DNA from: Furcasterigmium furcatum
Lineage: Eukaryota; Ascomycota; Sordariomycetes; Glomerellales; Plectosphaerellaceae
DNA: 64,000 nucleotides
Reading direction: 5' to 3'
Assembly: GCA_001599815.1 (NCBI GenBank)
Contig: BCIA01000003.1
Span: 1,116,001-1,180,000 of the forward strand
Shown here: positions 10,556 to 21,700 of the stretch, in pieces
How positions within the stretch are numbered: position 1 is the first letter of the stretch
Layout of the letters: each line of letters starts with the position of its first letter
Notes under the pieces: generated by a model
Told to the model about the DNA's origin: nothing
Databases searched by the model: none
Seen by the model: the letters and a program-made list of their open reading frames with translations, nothing else
Made by a program: the position numbers and the translations under genes

Positions 10556-13500
10556 ATGCTGCGGAGCTCAAGACACCCCTACGTGTGTTGGAGATGCCTG
10601 AATTCGTCCTTCGATGGGGCTCTGCGGGCAGAAGCCTCACTGAGAGGCGGCATTCGGGCTCGGCCTCCTGCTCGCCGGCAAACGATGGCCACGATGAGCA
10701 ACTCACCCACCGGCAGCCATCCACGGGGCCCTGACCGGCGGTCCTACCGTAAGACCTCCGACATTCGCGACAGGTTACGAGAATGGGAGGGCGAGAACCC
10801 GGCGGCCCCTTATTCCCTGCTGCAGGACATCCCCTTCGATGAGAAGATGGGGAACTTCCTGACGCGGTCTCAGACGTTGCGCACGTTCAGCGAAGATCCC
10901 CAGGGCGCCGAAAGCATGGATGTGTATGACGGGGACGTGCTCGCCAACCTACGCTCCCAAACATCAGCCCTCCTCCCCGGCGATCTCGTGGAAACAAGGT
11001 GCGCAGGCTTCCCCTTTGATAATCTCCAACTTAAGCTAACGAGGACTCAGATTTGGCGGTACTCGGCTTCCAGTCCTAGGCATCTGCCTGGGCCGTCATA
11101 ATGACCATCAGTGGTTTTACATGAACACCGGAGAGGTTCTGGCGTACCAAAATCTGCCCGCCCTCTTCACCGTCGTCAACTTTGTTACCGCGGAGGCACT
11201 GCAGCCTCTCGTCGACATCCTCCCAGATGAACCTCCCACTGATCCACGGAACCTGCTCGCTCATGTGCGCGATTTCAGGGCCCTCGACACGGCCAGCGGC
11301 CTCCAGCAGATGCTCATCAGCTTCCACGGCGATGCGGTCAATATGGGTCAGTCGGCACTGCAGTACTTCGACCAGGCCACCAGGACAGTTGCCCATGCCA
11401 CCAAACCCGTCTACATGTCGTTGGAGCAGATTGCCAATCGCGTTCTCCCCGACTTCATGAAGATAGGCGGAAAACTTCCCCCCCACGCCCTCTACGCCAT
11501 GCACCTCGCCCTCCATCGAGAGTCCTGGGGGGCCCGGCCCGTCAACCTGCGCTGGCACCGGCGGAACTACATCTACGAGATCCAGCCCCTGTCGGACATC
11601 GAGCTACTAACCCAGATCATCCCAAAGGTCCGCAAGCTCGTCGACGGCGCTGCCCTGCGGGATAATCCCAGCAAGTCCGCATCCCTTCTCCGGTCAAATG
11701 ACTTGGGGCGCTTCATCACCAAGGCCCGGGCCGCCGTCGAGTCCAGCCGCACAAGACGACAGTGGACGCCCTACGGGATGATCGGTCCGTCCTCGGAACC
11801 TGTCCGGGAGTTTCCCGAGTGGACAACGGCCGACCTCACCTTCATCCGCTTCATGGAGCTCTGGGCGTGCCGCCGCCTGTCGCCCGAGCCCTCACTGGTC
11901 GACAGTCTGGCTTCGACGATCCTCCGCCTGACGCGAATGTACGAAGGGGCGGAATGGGTCGCGCACTGGACCGGCTTCACATTCCTCCAGGAAATCGGCT
12001 GGATCCCTCCTTGGGAGATCCCCGCCCGCTACGACTACAGGTTCCCCGACACCACAGTGAGCCGCGGCCAGGCCTTGGTTCGTCCTCCGGTCGACGTGGA
12101 CTCGTCTCTCCGCGACGACATTGCGGCCGGGGCGCGAAAGGACTGGGGCGACGCGAGGATCTTCTGTGTCGACTGGGAGCACACCGCAGACGTCGATGAT
12201 GGCTTCTCTCTTGAAAGGATAGAGCAGACGGGCAGCGGGGGTGAGCAATTCTGGATCCATATCCACATCGCCGACCCTGCATCACGCATCGACCCCAAGT
12301 CTGCGCTGGCATCGTACCTCCAAGACATTCCGTTGAGCTTGTACTTGGCTGGATTCTGGGAGAAGATGATGCCAGCGGAGGTTGAGCGGCAGTTCACGCT
12401 GAACCCCGGCGTGCCGGCCCTTACTTTCAGCGCCAGAGTCACCTCGGGCGGAGAGGTCCTCGAGCACAAGGTCGAGCCTGGTACGATCCACAACGTCGTC
12501 CACATGACCAAGGAGGCAGTTACCTCGATTCTGCCTGATGAGCCGTCATCCTCAGAGTCCCCCGACTCCCAAGGCATCTTCACGGTTGGCAGCGATGATC
12601 AACTCAGCGCCCGTTCCCCTGTCAAGAAGATCACCTCTGCCGATGAGTTGACCCAGAGGGACAAGGATGACCTGCTCCTCCTCCACCAACTGGGCAAGGC
12701 CCTGAGAGACCGCCGCGCAGAAAAGGGCCAGCTACCGCAAGTCACGTCGCGTCAGCCTTCCCTCGAAGTCTCACTGAGCCACGTCACAGTCGAGGCCGGG
12801 GACGCGGACGCCGAGTCCTCCGTGGCCTGGGGCGGCGACCCCGTCATTAAGCTCTCCCAACCCGTCACCACACAGGCAGACCTGCTCGTCGAGAGGATGA
12901 TGCACACCGCCGGCGAAGTCGCCGCAACATGGTGCCAGGAGCGGAACATCCCCGTTCCCTTTAGCACGCAGCCCGACGCACCCCGGAACGCGGCCGAGCT
13001 CGACACCCTCCGGCGGGAGGTCATAGACCCCCTCACGTCCGCCGGCCAGCCTCTCCCGCCCGACCTGCTGAACCGCCTCTTCGCGCTCATCGGCACCTCC
13101 GAGCTCTCCTCCCGCCCGGGGCCCTTCTACTCTGTCGGCGTGGACGCCTACGCCAAGGCATCCAGCCCCCTCCGCCGCTACACTGACCTGGTCGTCCACT
13201 GGCAGATCCACGCCGCCCTCGCCCACGAGCGCGAGACCGGCGAGTCCCTCGTGGGGAGCGATTGCTCCGCCGCGCCGTTCCTCCCGTGGACGCGCGAAGA
13301 GCTGGACCCCCTGCTGCCCATCCTGCAGGCGCGCCAGCGGCAGATCCGCGAGGTCGACAACCGCAACGGGCCGCAGCAGTGGCTCTTCCAGGCGCTGCTG
13401 CGGGCGTGGAAGTTCGGCGAGGCCCCGCTGCCGGAGACGTTCGCGTTCGAGGTCACGGGCGTGAACACGGGCGGCGTCAGGGGGAAGCTGACGGACTTTT

Positions 13501-13700
13501 ACAACGCCCCGGCCAAGATCCCGCTCAAGAACCTGAGCGACCGTATGAAGCTCTCCGCCACGGAGGTGGGGCAGGTGTACGACGTGCGCATTACGGATAT
13601 GAACACCGTGATGATGGGCGTCGAGGTCGAGGTGGTGGGCGGGCTTGATCCTGCGCCTGCGAGCGCGGCGCACGCCGAAGAGCCGTCTGTTGAGTTGTAA
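10556..13700 (+). CDS. cyt-4: Mitochondrial RNase II-like exoribonuclease (CYT-4/DSS1)
   Basis: Exons 10556-10998 and 11051-13700 flank a 52-nt intron (GTGCGC...GCTAAC...CTCAG). The splice gives the smooth run VETR|FGGTRLPVLGI and a 1030-aa product, close to fungal CYT-4/Dss1 sizes. The start ATG at 10556 gives a basic N-terminus with a CWRC pair, consistent with mitochondrial import. The RNB catalytic core begins near residue 522 with DWEHTADVDDGFS, whose aspartates (522, 528, 530, 531) fit the metal-binding set of RNase II enzymes. A conserved SPLRRYTDLVVHWQ motif lies further on and an S1-like C-terminus ends the protein. The enzyme degrades RNA 3' to 5' in mitochondria. In Neurospora, cyt-4 affects mitochondrial RNA 5'/3' processing and splicing; in yeast Dss1 partners the Suv3 helicase. 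The gene is convergent with ATP11. Confidence 0.93.
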
Positions 13701-13991
13701 TTGTAGACTGTACCATATTATGTATACTACCCCTTGTAGAATAGGGCATATGGGCCCAATGTATTCCGGGTGATGGCGAAACCCTCTTTTCTCATGCTTC
13801 ACGTCCCTTGCCGCTTTGTAGACATCATTTGCTGTTATGCAACACGTGCAGTGTATTTGCGGTGGATCTCCTACACCCAGGTCTTTACAAGATTGTACAT
13901 GGCGTTCCCGCCGTCCTTCTATGCCGCCAATTCAACGACCGTGGCCGATGTTGGCTTGTATCATACACCTCGCTCTTGTCATTCCCCCCGC

Positions 13992-15008
13992 TCAACCCAT
14001 CCGCTCCGCCTCCTCCAGGAGCTTATCAACGCTGAACCTCGGGTCCGCCTGGGAGAAATACTCCAGCAGCCTCCTCCTCTCCACCGCCCTCTCCAGCCTG
14101 CTCGCATCAGGCGTGGCATCCGGCCCCTCTGGACCCTCCCACCCGCCGTAGAACCTCTGGAGGCACATCACCAGCCACTGCGCATCCTCGACGCTGGCGC
14201 CGCGCCCGTCGACGACCTGGCCCTGCATGAGCACCAGCCCCGCGGGCCCGTCCGCGAGGTCGGAATGGTGCGTGATGGTCGTGTGCGGCTGCGCGTACTC
14301 CCCGCGGGCCTTGAACTCGGCGAGCTGCGTGAACATGACGCTGGACGTGCGCGTGGCGGCGTCGAAGACCCATTGGAGGAAGTGTATCTCGGCGCCCTGG
14401 CCCTGCCGGGGGACGGGGAGGACGAACTGGGGGTTCCGCTGGGCGGCGTCGGCCATGGTCGAGTAGGTTGGGGAGGGGATGACGGCGCACAGGGAGTTGG
14501 GGGCGTGGGCGTGGCGGAGGCGCCAGATGGCCGTGAGCTCCTTCGCGGGGAGGGCGGCGGCCTTGGGGAGGTCGAGGATCTCAGAGAGGGGCTTGACGCC
14601 GGAGCCGGACTTGGAGGAGGAGGCGGCCTGGGTCGCAGCGGGGGGGGATTCTGCGCGCGGGGGCGGAGGGGGCGGCGAGCCTGATGGTGACGGCGGCGGT
14701 GTTGGGAGGTCTGTCGGCGGCGCCGTTGCTTGGTCGATGCTCGGGATGGGGATGGCTTCTTTCTGCTTGAGATCCTCGATCTTGTCGGCGTATGCGGCCT
14801 TCAGGTTCTCGATGGACCCGTGGCCCTCCTCTTTCGCCTTTCGGTCGAGCTTTTCTCGGTATTTCTCCGCGATGGCGCGGGGCTGCTGCGTCGTGGCGAG
14901 GAAGCGGACATCGTGGACTTGGGCCCAGCGGCGCTGGTTGGCGGCGCGGAGGGTCCTGGCCGAGGATGTGAAGATGTGGCGCAGGGCCGGTGATCGTATG
15001 GAGGCCAT
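13992..15008 (-). CDS. ATP11: F1-ATPase assembly chaperone Atp11
   Basis: Single-exon 338-aa protein starting at ATG 15008. The N-terminus (MASIRSPALRHIFTSSARTL) is basic and lacks acidic residues, as expected for a mitochondrial presequence. It is followed by the family's N-terminal block (EKYREKLDRKAKEEG then LKAAYADKI). A Pro/Ser-rich linker at about residues 90-130 precedes the conserved chaperone domain, with FVLPVPRQGQGAEIHFLQW, TQLAEFKARGEYAQPHTTI and HHSDLADGPAGLVLMQGQ. Atp11 binds free F1 beta subunits in the mitochondrial matrix and prevents aggregation before assembly into ATP synthase. The linker is longer than in yeast and is typical of filamentous fungi. The gene lies tandem with, and downstream of, the bZIP gene, and is tail-to-tail with the other mitochondrial gene here, cyt-4. 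Confidence 0.93.
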   Translation of the reverse strand: MASIRSPALRHIFTSSARTLRAANQRRWAQVHDVRFLATTQQPRAIAEKYREKLDRKAKEEGHGSIENLKAAYADKIEDLKQKEAIPIPSIDQATAPPTDLPTPPPSPSGSPPPPPPRAESPPAATQAASSSKSGSGVKPLSEILDLPKAAALPAKELTAIWRLRHAHAPNSLCAVIPSPTYSTMADAAQRNPQFVLPVPRQGQGAEIHFLQWVFDAATRTSSVMFTQLAEFKARGEYAQPHTTITHHSDLADGPAGLVLMQGQVVDGRGASVEDAQWLVMCLQRFYGGWEGPEGPDATPDASRLERAVERRRLLEYFSQADPRFSVDKLLEEAERMG

Positions 15009-15262
15009 GCTGGGGGAGCTTGCCGGCTCGTTGGGCAGATTGGGTCGAATTGGTTGTGTTGGAGAGAGATCGTGGATGATTTTGTGACGGATTCGCCGAC
15101 GACATCAAAAAGGCCAAAAGCTCAAGTGGGGCTAAATAACAGTGCGAGGCCGTATATTGTCCCACTCCCTGCACAGTACGTCCATTCTACGAGGAAGCCG
15201 CGGTTCTCATGTCTCATCTTCATGTCCTTTTCTTCATATCGTCGTCTCGTCAAATTCTTTCC

Positions 15263-16776
15263 TCAATCATCATCTTCCTCCTCGCCTCTCATCACTCGCC
15301 ACCATCTCGACTGCCGCGCCACCTCCCCATCTTCGTCACCCAGAATGCAAGCCCATTTCTCGAGAAACTCCGGCGTGGCCTCCCAGCTGCGCATATCCCA
15401 AGCCGTGCCCGTCCCGTGGCCCTGGTCCTTCTGCGACTCTCGACGACTACCCCAACACCTGAATCCTCTAATGGCATCCTCGAAGAATTCGTCCTCATCA
15501 ATCTCATACTGCAGCTCGATCAACCGTTTCCGAACCGACGGCATAGGGAACACGTCGACGTAAGGATGGTGCCGCTTCATGATCTGCGTCCGTGATGGCC
15601 GCAGATCCCGCTTCAGCGTCTTGAACTTCGTCTGCACCGAGGCGACCACCATGTCCGTGTGTGAACTATCCTCGATGGAGGAGTCATAGAACGGCGACTC
15701 GGCTTCGTCCGCGCAGAAGTCGCGGTCCGGAATACCGCACGCAGCCAGGTTCCTGCGCAGGGCGTCGCTGACGCAGTACTGATGGATCTGGAGCGTGTTC
15801 CGATAGATGTCCGGCACCCCGATGGATTCTGGAGTCGGCTCTCGCCAGCGCACCCTCATCGGGTCGGGGAAAATTTGGATGTTGCCCCAGCAGTCGCCCT
15901 TCGGCTCGTGATACTCGCGACATGCGCAATGCAGGACGACGACTCCGACCCATCGCGTTCCCTTCGCCGGCGCACGCTCAACCTCGATGACGTCGTCCTC
16001 GTTCGTTGCTTCTGTCGGCCGGGACTTGCCCATCTGTCCTGATCTCGGCATCCATGGCGCGGTTTGCGGCTGGGACCAGTTCGTCGCCGCCAGCCAGTTG
16101 TTGACCGCCGGCGGCTGTGGGCCATACTGTTCCTGGCTGTTCGAAGACCCAGTCAGTGACGGCGTGGTCTGGCTCAGCTGCAGGCTGGACTCGACACTGG
16201 GCATTGTGAAATCTGTGCCGGGACCGAAGAACCCATCCGCCGTGAGGTCTGAGCTATCGAGGGGCAGGAAGTTGCCGAACTTGGCCAGGAGAGGATTGAG
16301 CCCGTTGTCCAAGGTGGGGAAGTACGAGAGCTGCTGCTGCTGCTCATCCGTCATGAGCATCGGCATCAGCTCCGGCATGATGGCCGTTGACTGTGCGAAG
16401 TCCGGCACTTCAGACACCAGGATGTCATCTGGCTGGTGCTTCTGGGCCTGATGCAGCTGGGTCTCTAGGTCACGGAGCTTCTGCTTCTGTCTCTCACCTA
16501 GGAGCCATGTCAGCCTTTTCGAAACGATTCAACTCAATGGGGGAATGGATGGATGGGCTTACGATAGACCTTCTGGGCGGCGCGGTTCTGCTCCCGCCGC
16601 TTCTCCGGATCTCGGCGGTTGACTTTACGGGGCCCCGGACGTCGAGCCCCTGTCGCCGGCCGGTGAGCATCGACGTCAGCGCCCACGCTCACTGCCGCAC
16701 CCGCACCCACGCCCGCGCCCGCGCCAGCATCGGCCCCGCCGGCGTTGCCCCTGTCTCGGTTGTGGTGGTCGAGCAT
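15263..16776 (-). CDS. bZIP transcription factor with fungal C-terminal (DUF3425-type) region
   Basis: Exons 16776-16563 and 16497-15263 are joined across a 65-nt intron (GTAAGC...CCTAG) that falls inside the basic region. Splicing yields RREQNRAAQKVYR|ERQKQ, a canonical fungal bZIP basic motif (N-x-A-A-Q-x-x-Y-R), followed by a short leucine zipper (KLRDLETQLHQAQ). The product is 482 aa. The N-terminus is Ala/Gly-rich. The middle is Gln/Ser/Pro-rich and acidic, as in activation regions. The C-terminal 200 residues (IQIFPDPMRVRW, YRNTLQIHQYCVSDALRRNL, FFEDAIRGFRCWG) resemble the DUF3425 region found after bZIP domains in many filamentous fungi. It should act in the nucleus as a DNA-binding dimer. 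The target pathway cannot be told from the neighbours. Confidence 0.87.
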
Positions 16777-17913
16777 CGCTAAAGCTTTTCCGAGTGCCTG
16801 TGCCTATTGACGTGCTTGCGACATTTACTGGCGGGATGGAAGTTTGGCTCTTGTCAGCCAGAGGAAACCTGGAAGAAGCACCGGTGAGGAGACTGAGATG
16901 GATTTCGTGGCTCAAGTAAGCCACCCCAAAGCCGCCACCTGACTGGTCGAGCGCCGCCCCACCTCGGAGACACTGTCCTTAACACCGGATTGGACTAAAA
17001 GGAAGTCGAGTCGCGCGTATCCGAATCGCCGACTTTCCTCCTCCATCACCATCTCGACGCCAGGACGCGCAAGTCCATGTCCAACTCTGCCACCCAAGGA
17101 TGAAGAAGAGGTGTCGAGGGAGAGGTGTGAGCGGGGCGGGAACGCCTCTCAGCTTGTCCCGCTGAATCCTGCTTTCGCCTTGCGGCGCCCGAGAACCACG
17201 GTCAGCGAAACAAGAACGAACATCCTGCGTCTCGAACTCGGTGTGGCTTCTCCCAACCGTTTGGTTCAGACGTCGCCTGCCAATCGTTGTTGCAGTTCGT
17301 CGGTGCAAGTTGGCCTGCGTGAGAACCAGTCAGTCCCCTGCTTCTCGGCCGATATCCCGACATCCCCTCTCAGCCACTCGAACCTGTCCAGGCGCCGCCC
17401 ACCTCCATCAATGAATCTGTATCCCCGCGGCGCGAACAGAAGTTCTTGTCTCCAGGGTGGTATCAGGGCAACCCAGGGCTTCCTTCTGCCTGGCCAAGCC
17501 CGGTTGGGCCGGGTGAATTCACTGTTTTCTCAGGGGTCATCCGAGTATAGATTTCCGCTTTTAGACACCGATGATAAGTCGACAGGGGCTGGGGCTCCAA
17601 CAGGCAAGTCTCAGTCTTGGCATCGCTTGGCCATTGGAGCGTGTGACTACACACCCGCCAAAGTACTCATGGCGACATGGGTGCAACCATGGGAATGAGG
17701 GCAATATGATCCAACAATGCATGCGGGATGGCGGCGCAGTAAGCTCAGAACCTTTATATGAAGGGTCAAGCTCTCCTCTAACCCCGGACCCCGAAGTCTT
17801 CTTGCTCTGTCTCGTGAAACCCCAGACCTAGCATCCGCCTGTCTCGCGCATCATCCAAGCATTGCCAGCAACTCTCACAGACACCCCATCTTCCGTCTGC
17901 TTCTACCACCATC
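16777..17913. other. Intergenic region between the divergent bZIP and Kre9-like genes
   Basis: This 1.1-kb stretch is the shared upstream region of a minus-strand bZIP gene and a plus-strand GPI-protein gene. Open frames inside it have no recognisable homology. A TTTATAT core about 160 nt upstream of the Kre9-like ATG is a plausible TATA element. Confidence 0.45.
17753..17759 (+). promoter_or_regulatory. Candidate TATA element for the Kre9/KNH-like gene
   Basis: A TTTATAT core lies about 160 nt upstream of ATG 17914, at a typical distance for fungal genes. It is inferred from sequence only. Confidence 0.3.
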
Positions 17914-18423
17914 ATGCAGTACTCCCGCTCCCTCACCCTCCTCGCGGCCTCCCTTCAAGCCGCGGCCGCCGCGTTCCAATTCACCGGCCCATCCACGGAC
18001 GACACCCTCGACCTTTCCGGCCCCATCACCATCACCTGGGAGCGTGGCTCCGACTCCTCCGACGCGAGCGGCTACGAGCAGTTCAACCTGTATTTCTACG
18101 GAACCACCGCTGAGGACGATACGAGATTCAGCTGGACTCTCCAGACCAACATCACCAACGAGGACGGCTCCTTCGAGTGGGACCCGATCCCGGCCCTGGA
18201 GGTCAACCAGGAGCAGGAGGAGCCGCACACCTTCTCCGAGGGCAGGGACTACTACTTCTACGCCCAGTTCCTGGACGAGGACGGCGAAGAGGGCGAGGGA
18301 ATCAGCATCTCGAGCGCGAGGTACGAGATTGAGAACTACGAGCTGAGCGCCGCCGGGAGGACGGCCGTCACGCCCCTCCTGGCGCTGGCTGGCCTGATCC
18401 CCATGGTTTACCACTTCCTCTAG
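17914..18423 (+). CDS. Kre9/KNH1-like GPI-anchored cell-wall protein
   Basis: Single-exon 169-aa protein. It begins with a signal peptide (MQYSRSLTLLAASLQAAAAA) with cleavage likely just before the FQFTGPSTDDTLDL segment. The mature part matches the Ser-Thr-rich GPI-anchored Kre9/KNH1 family (an immunoglobulin-like module): the P-x-x-x-D-T-L-D-L-S-G-x-I-T-I-T-W opening, two further beta-rich blocks and an N-I-T glycosylation sequon. It ends in a hydrophobic tail (TPLLALAGLIPMVYHFL) preceded by small residues, as for GPI attachment. Such proteins sit at the plasma membrane or wall, and yeast relatives affect beta-1,6-glucan. The role of this small single-domain version is unknown. It is convergent with the large fusion gene, with stop codons under 300 nt apart. 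Confidence 0.82.
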   Translation: MQYSRSLTLLAASLQAAAAAFQFTGPSTDDTLDLSGPITITWERGSDSSDASGYEQFNLYFYGTTAEDDTRFSWTLQTNITNEDGSFEWDPIPALEVNQEQEEPHTFSEGRDYYFYAQFLDEDGEEGEGISISSARYEIENYELSAAGRTAVTPLLALAGLIPMVYHFL

Positions 18424-18711
18424 CCGTCAGTGCTGAGATCGGCGGCTGGCTGGAGCGTGTCGGAATCAAAGGACGCCTGATAATAGTTGAAGAGGGTTGA
18501 TGGGCGTTGTTTTCAAGTGCTGTCCAAGTAGGAAACGAGTGTTCGCAGTCAATTCAGTCTATTCGCCTGCCTGGTTTCTCTCTCCCCGCCGCCTTGCTGC
18601 CATCGCCACATCTACCCAACGGCCGAAGGGACCTGTCCCCCATGCTGAATATCGCAGGTCAACTCGAAGAATCCCCGTTGTGACCCCTGACTCCGCGCTC
18701 CCATGCTGCTC

Positions 18712-21700
18712 CTAGGCATCGCCAAAGACCAGAAGACTCCGAACACAGACTTTGCCAAACCCACATTGACGCAAGAGCTGCCGCCCGCGGTGAACCGGGA
18801 ACTCAGCGACCACGAGGACGTGGACCTGCTCGTTGGCAATGCCATCCTCGTTCAACAATCGGAGGACCCCGCAAAGCGTCTTCCCCGTCGCGAGCATATC
18901 GTCGACAACGACCACCGACGCCCCCTTGGGGATCACGTCCCGCTCCATCTCGATCCTCTCCTGTACCGAATCCTCCGCCGAGCCGCCTTGCGACAAGGAC
19001 GATATGTGCGACGGGTACTTTGCCACGGAAACCGTGGGTGGGGGAAGCTTGCCCGCCTCGCGGATGAGAACCAGGGGCACATTGGCAGAGGCGGCCATCA
19101 GCGTTCCGAACATGAACCCGCCGGCCTCGCACGACACCACCGCTCCGACTGGCTTCCAGGCATGCAACAGAAATTCGAACACAAGTCCACAAGTGAAGAT
19201 TCCGTCAGGACTCTGGCAGATGTTGAGGATGTGGCGGAACTGGATCCCCGCACGCGGGAAGTCGGGCACCGACAGTACCATATCCGCCAGCTTCCGGCGG
19301 GCATGGAAAAGATGAGGAAGCAGGAGATCCATTGCAAACCTCTTGGCAGCCACAATTCCCGTCTCTTCGTTGTCGAATACGTAGGTGGGGACGTCGTCCA
19401 TGGTGTCCCTGCTATCCTCAACCTCGTTGTCGCCGTCGCAGCCTCGCCGGATTCGCCGGGTCTCCTCGCTGGCTTCGACGCGGACCTCGACCAGCATGCT
19501 GTCCGGCACCAAGTGCGCATATGCAGCGACAGGCGCGTCCTCCCTCATCCCGGCGACCAGGACCACGTCCAGTTCGCAAGCAGCAGCGTAGTACACCGCA
19601 TCCAGGAAGAGTTCCTCGGGCAGCCGGGGGCGCTGCCGCACCTGGTCTGCGTAGAACGCCGTCAGCGCCGGCCGGCACTTCTCCTTGTACTCTCGGTCAT
19701 GGAGGAGGAGGGAAAAGTCAGCACCGCTGGCGGCCGCGAACTGCTGCTTGGTGCGAGAGCTGATGCTGACAACATCCGCCCTGATGATCTTGTCGGCACC
19801 CGTAAACGTGGCAGGGCACGCCCTGAACATACCAGCCCAAATTTCAGCGCAATAGTCCTTGCCGGCGCCGCTCTCTCCCGTGACGAGGATGATCAGCTTC
19901 GGCTCCATCGGCGCTTTCGGGAGCGGGCAGGCGTAGGCCAGCACGTTGCTTGGGTCCCATGAGCGCTTGAGCCGGGCCAGGCGGGGCCGGTTCGGGCCAA
20001 AAGCCCGGGCCGCGAGACCCGCATCCCGGGGGTCCGGGCCGAGGTCGGCCCCGTAGGCTCCGGTGCTCAGGGGTAATAAGTCGCCGGCGACGTCGTAGAC
20101 CCATCGCACGGCCCTTCTTGCTGCTTCTGTGCCGTCCTGGTCGCGGGGCCAGACGCCGGTTATCACGCAGGCAAAGTCCCAGAAGCGACAGCCAAAAGCG
20201 GTGGCCTCGGACAAGACGTCGCCGACTACCCCGTCGCCTTGTAACAGATGGAGGTAGCAAAGTAGCGAAGGGCGGCTCTCGACGGCCGCCACCAGGCGCT
20301 CAGCGAGCTTGGGCTCTCCAATGCGTCTCAGGAAGATGCATCGCTTGAACGCGGACGTCTTGCCGCCACCATGTCCGCCGTGCATCCTGGACATGTACAT
20401 CTCTGTATTGAACAACCCGAGGCTGTCCACGGCTTTGACATCGTCTTCAGGCCCCATGACTGCACTGATGAGTTTGGACGCTGGCGTGGGCGCGGGCTTC
20501 TCGCTGTCGAGAAGACCCGTGGGAGACTCGATCATGGTCACTCCGAGACGCAACCGGCCGGCGTCCCAGAACAGATACGCGTCCGCAGAGCACTTCCGGG
20601 GAAGCTTCTCGGTGACAGCTTCATTGAACTCGCGTAGACGGTGCTGTCCGTCGAGGTTATCTCTCAGCGGGACGACCCAGTTTCGAAAGGTGTAGATCGT
20701 GTCCTCAAAGGCCTTGAAGACGACACTGACCACGATGCCAAAGTTGGTACCAGCACCCTTGATCGCCCACAAGAGATCAGCTTCATTTTCCGGGCGGACA
20801 GCACCAGCCGGTCGGTTCTGGCTCGGCACGCAGCCGACGAAGAAGACCTGGCCAGACTCGAGGCCGACCACGACGGCACCGACAACGGCATCGCACGCAA
20901 GCCCATGCATCCTGGCCTGGTGCCCAATGCCGCCTTGAAGCCACAGGCCGGCACCGACGCTTGGGCGAGACCCCAGGGGAACTCCGAGGCCTCTCTCCAT
21001 AGTCTTGTGGACGATGTCTCCCGTCTTGCAACCGCCGCCAGCGACGACCAAGAAACTAGGCTCGGGGCGGGGTTCTTCTCCAGTCTCCTCGTCCTCCTCG
21101 AGAATACTGACGTTGTCAAAGGCACCCATGTCGATGCCGACCACGTTAGGCCAGAGGCAGTGGCCGCTGTGGCCCCCACCGACGACGGTCAACCCGACCC
21201 TGTTCTTCACAGCCCACTGGACGCAGTGCTGAACATGTCGAACCTCCGTGGGCTTGAGAAGCACGGCGGGCTGGTGGAGGCGAGCCTCGCGATTCTTCAC
21301 CACGACAGGCTCCGTTGCCGAAGGTACCAGTGCCATCAGCTCGGGCAGAGAAGTTGCGTGCTGGGTGAATGCCATCATGACGTTGGGCGAGCTGAACAGG
21401 AGATGATCCGGATGCGATGTCTCCCGACGGCCCAAGGCGCGGCACACCTTGCACCACTCAACTCGAATGTCCTCGTCGGCTTTCGCATCCTCCATGCAAC
21501 ACCCGACGATGAAAGAAGAAAACTGGTCCAAGATGCCGTCGTGGTCCGCCACCCGGACAAGGCCTGTAGGGAACGAGGCCGTCTGGTGGCACACCAAACC
21601 GTCGAGCCGAAGGACCCCGTCGCGGTGGAAAACCACGACCATCTCGCCCCGGGGTCGCCCGGGAAGCATTCCAAGTGCCTGCTCGATGAATCTCCGCGTG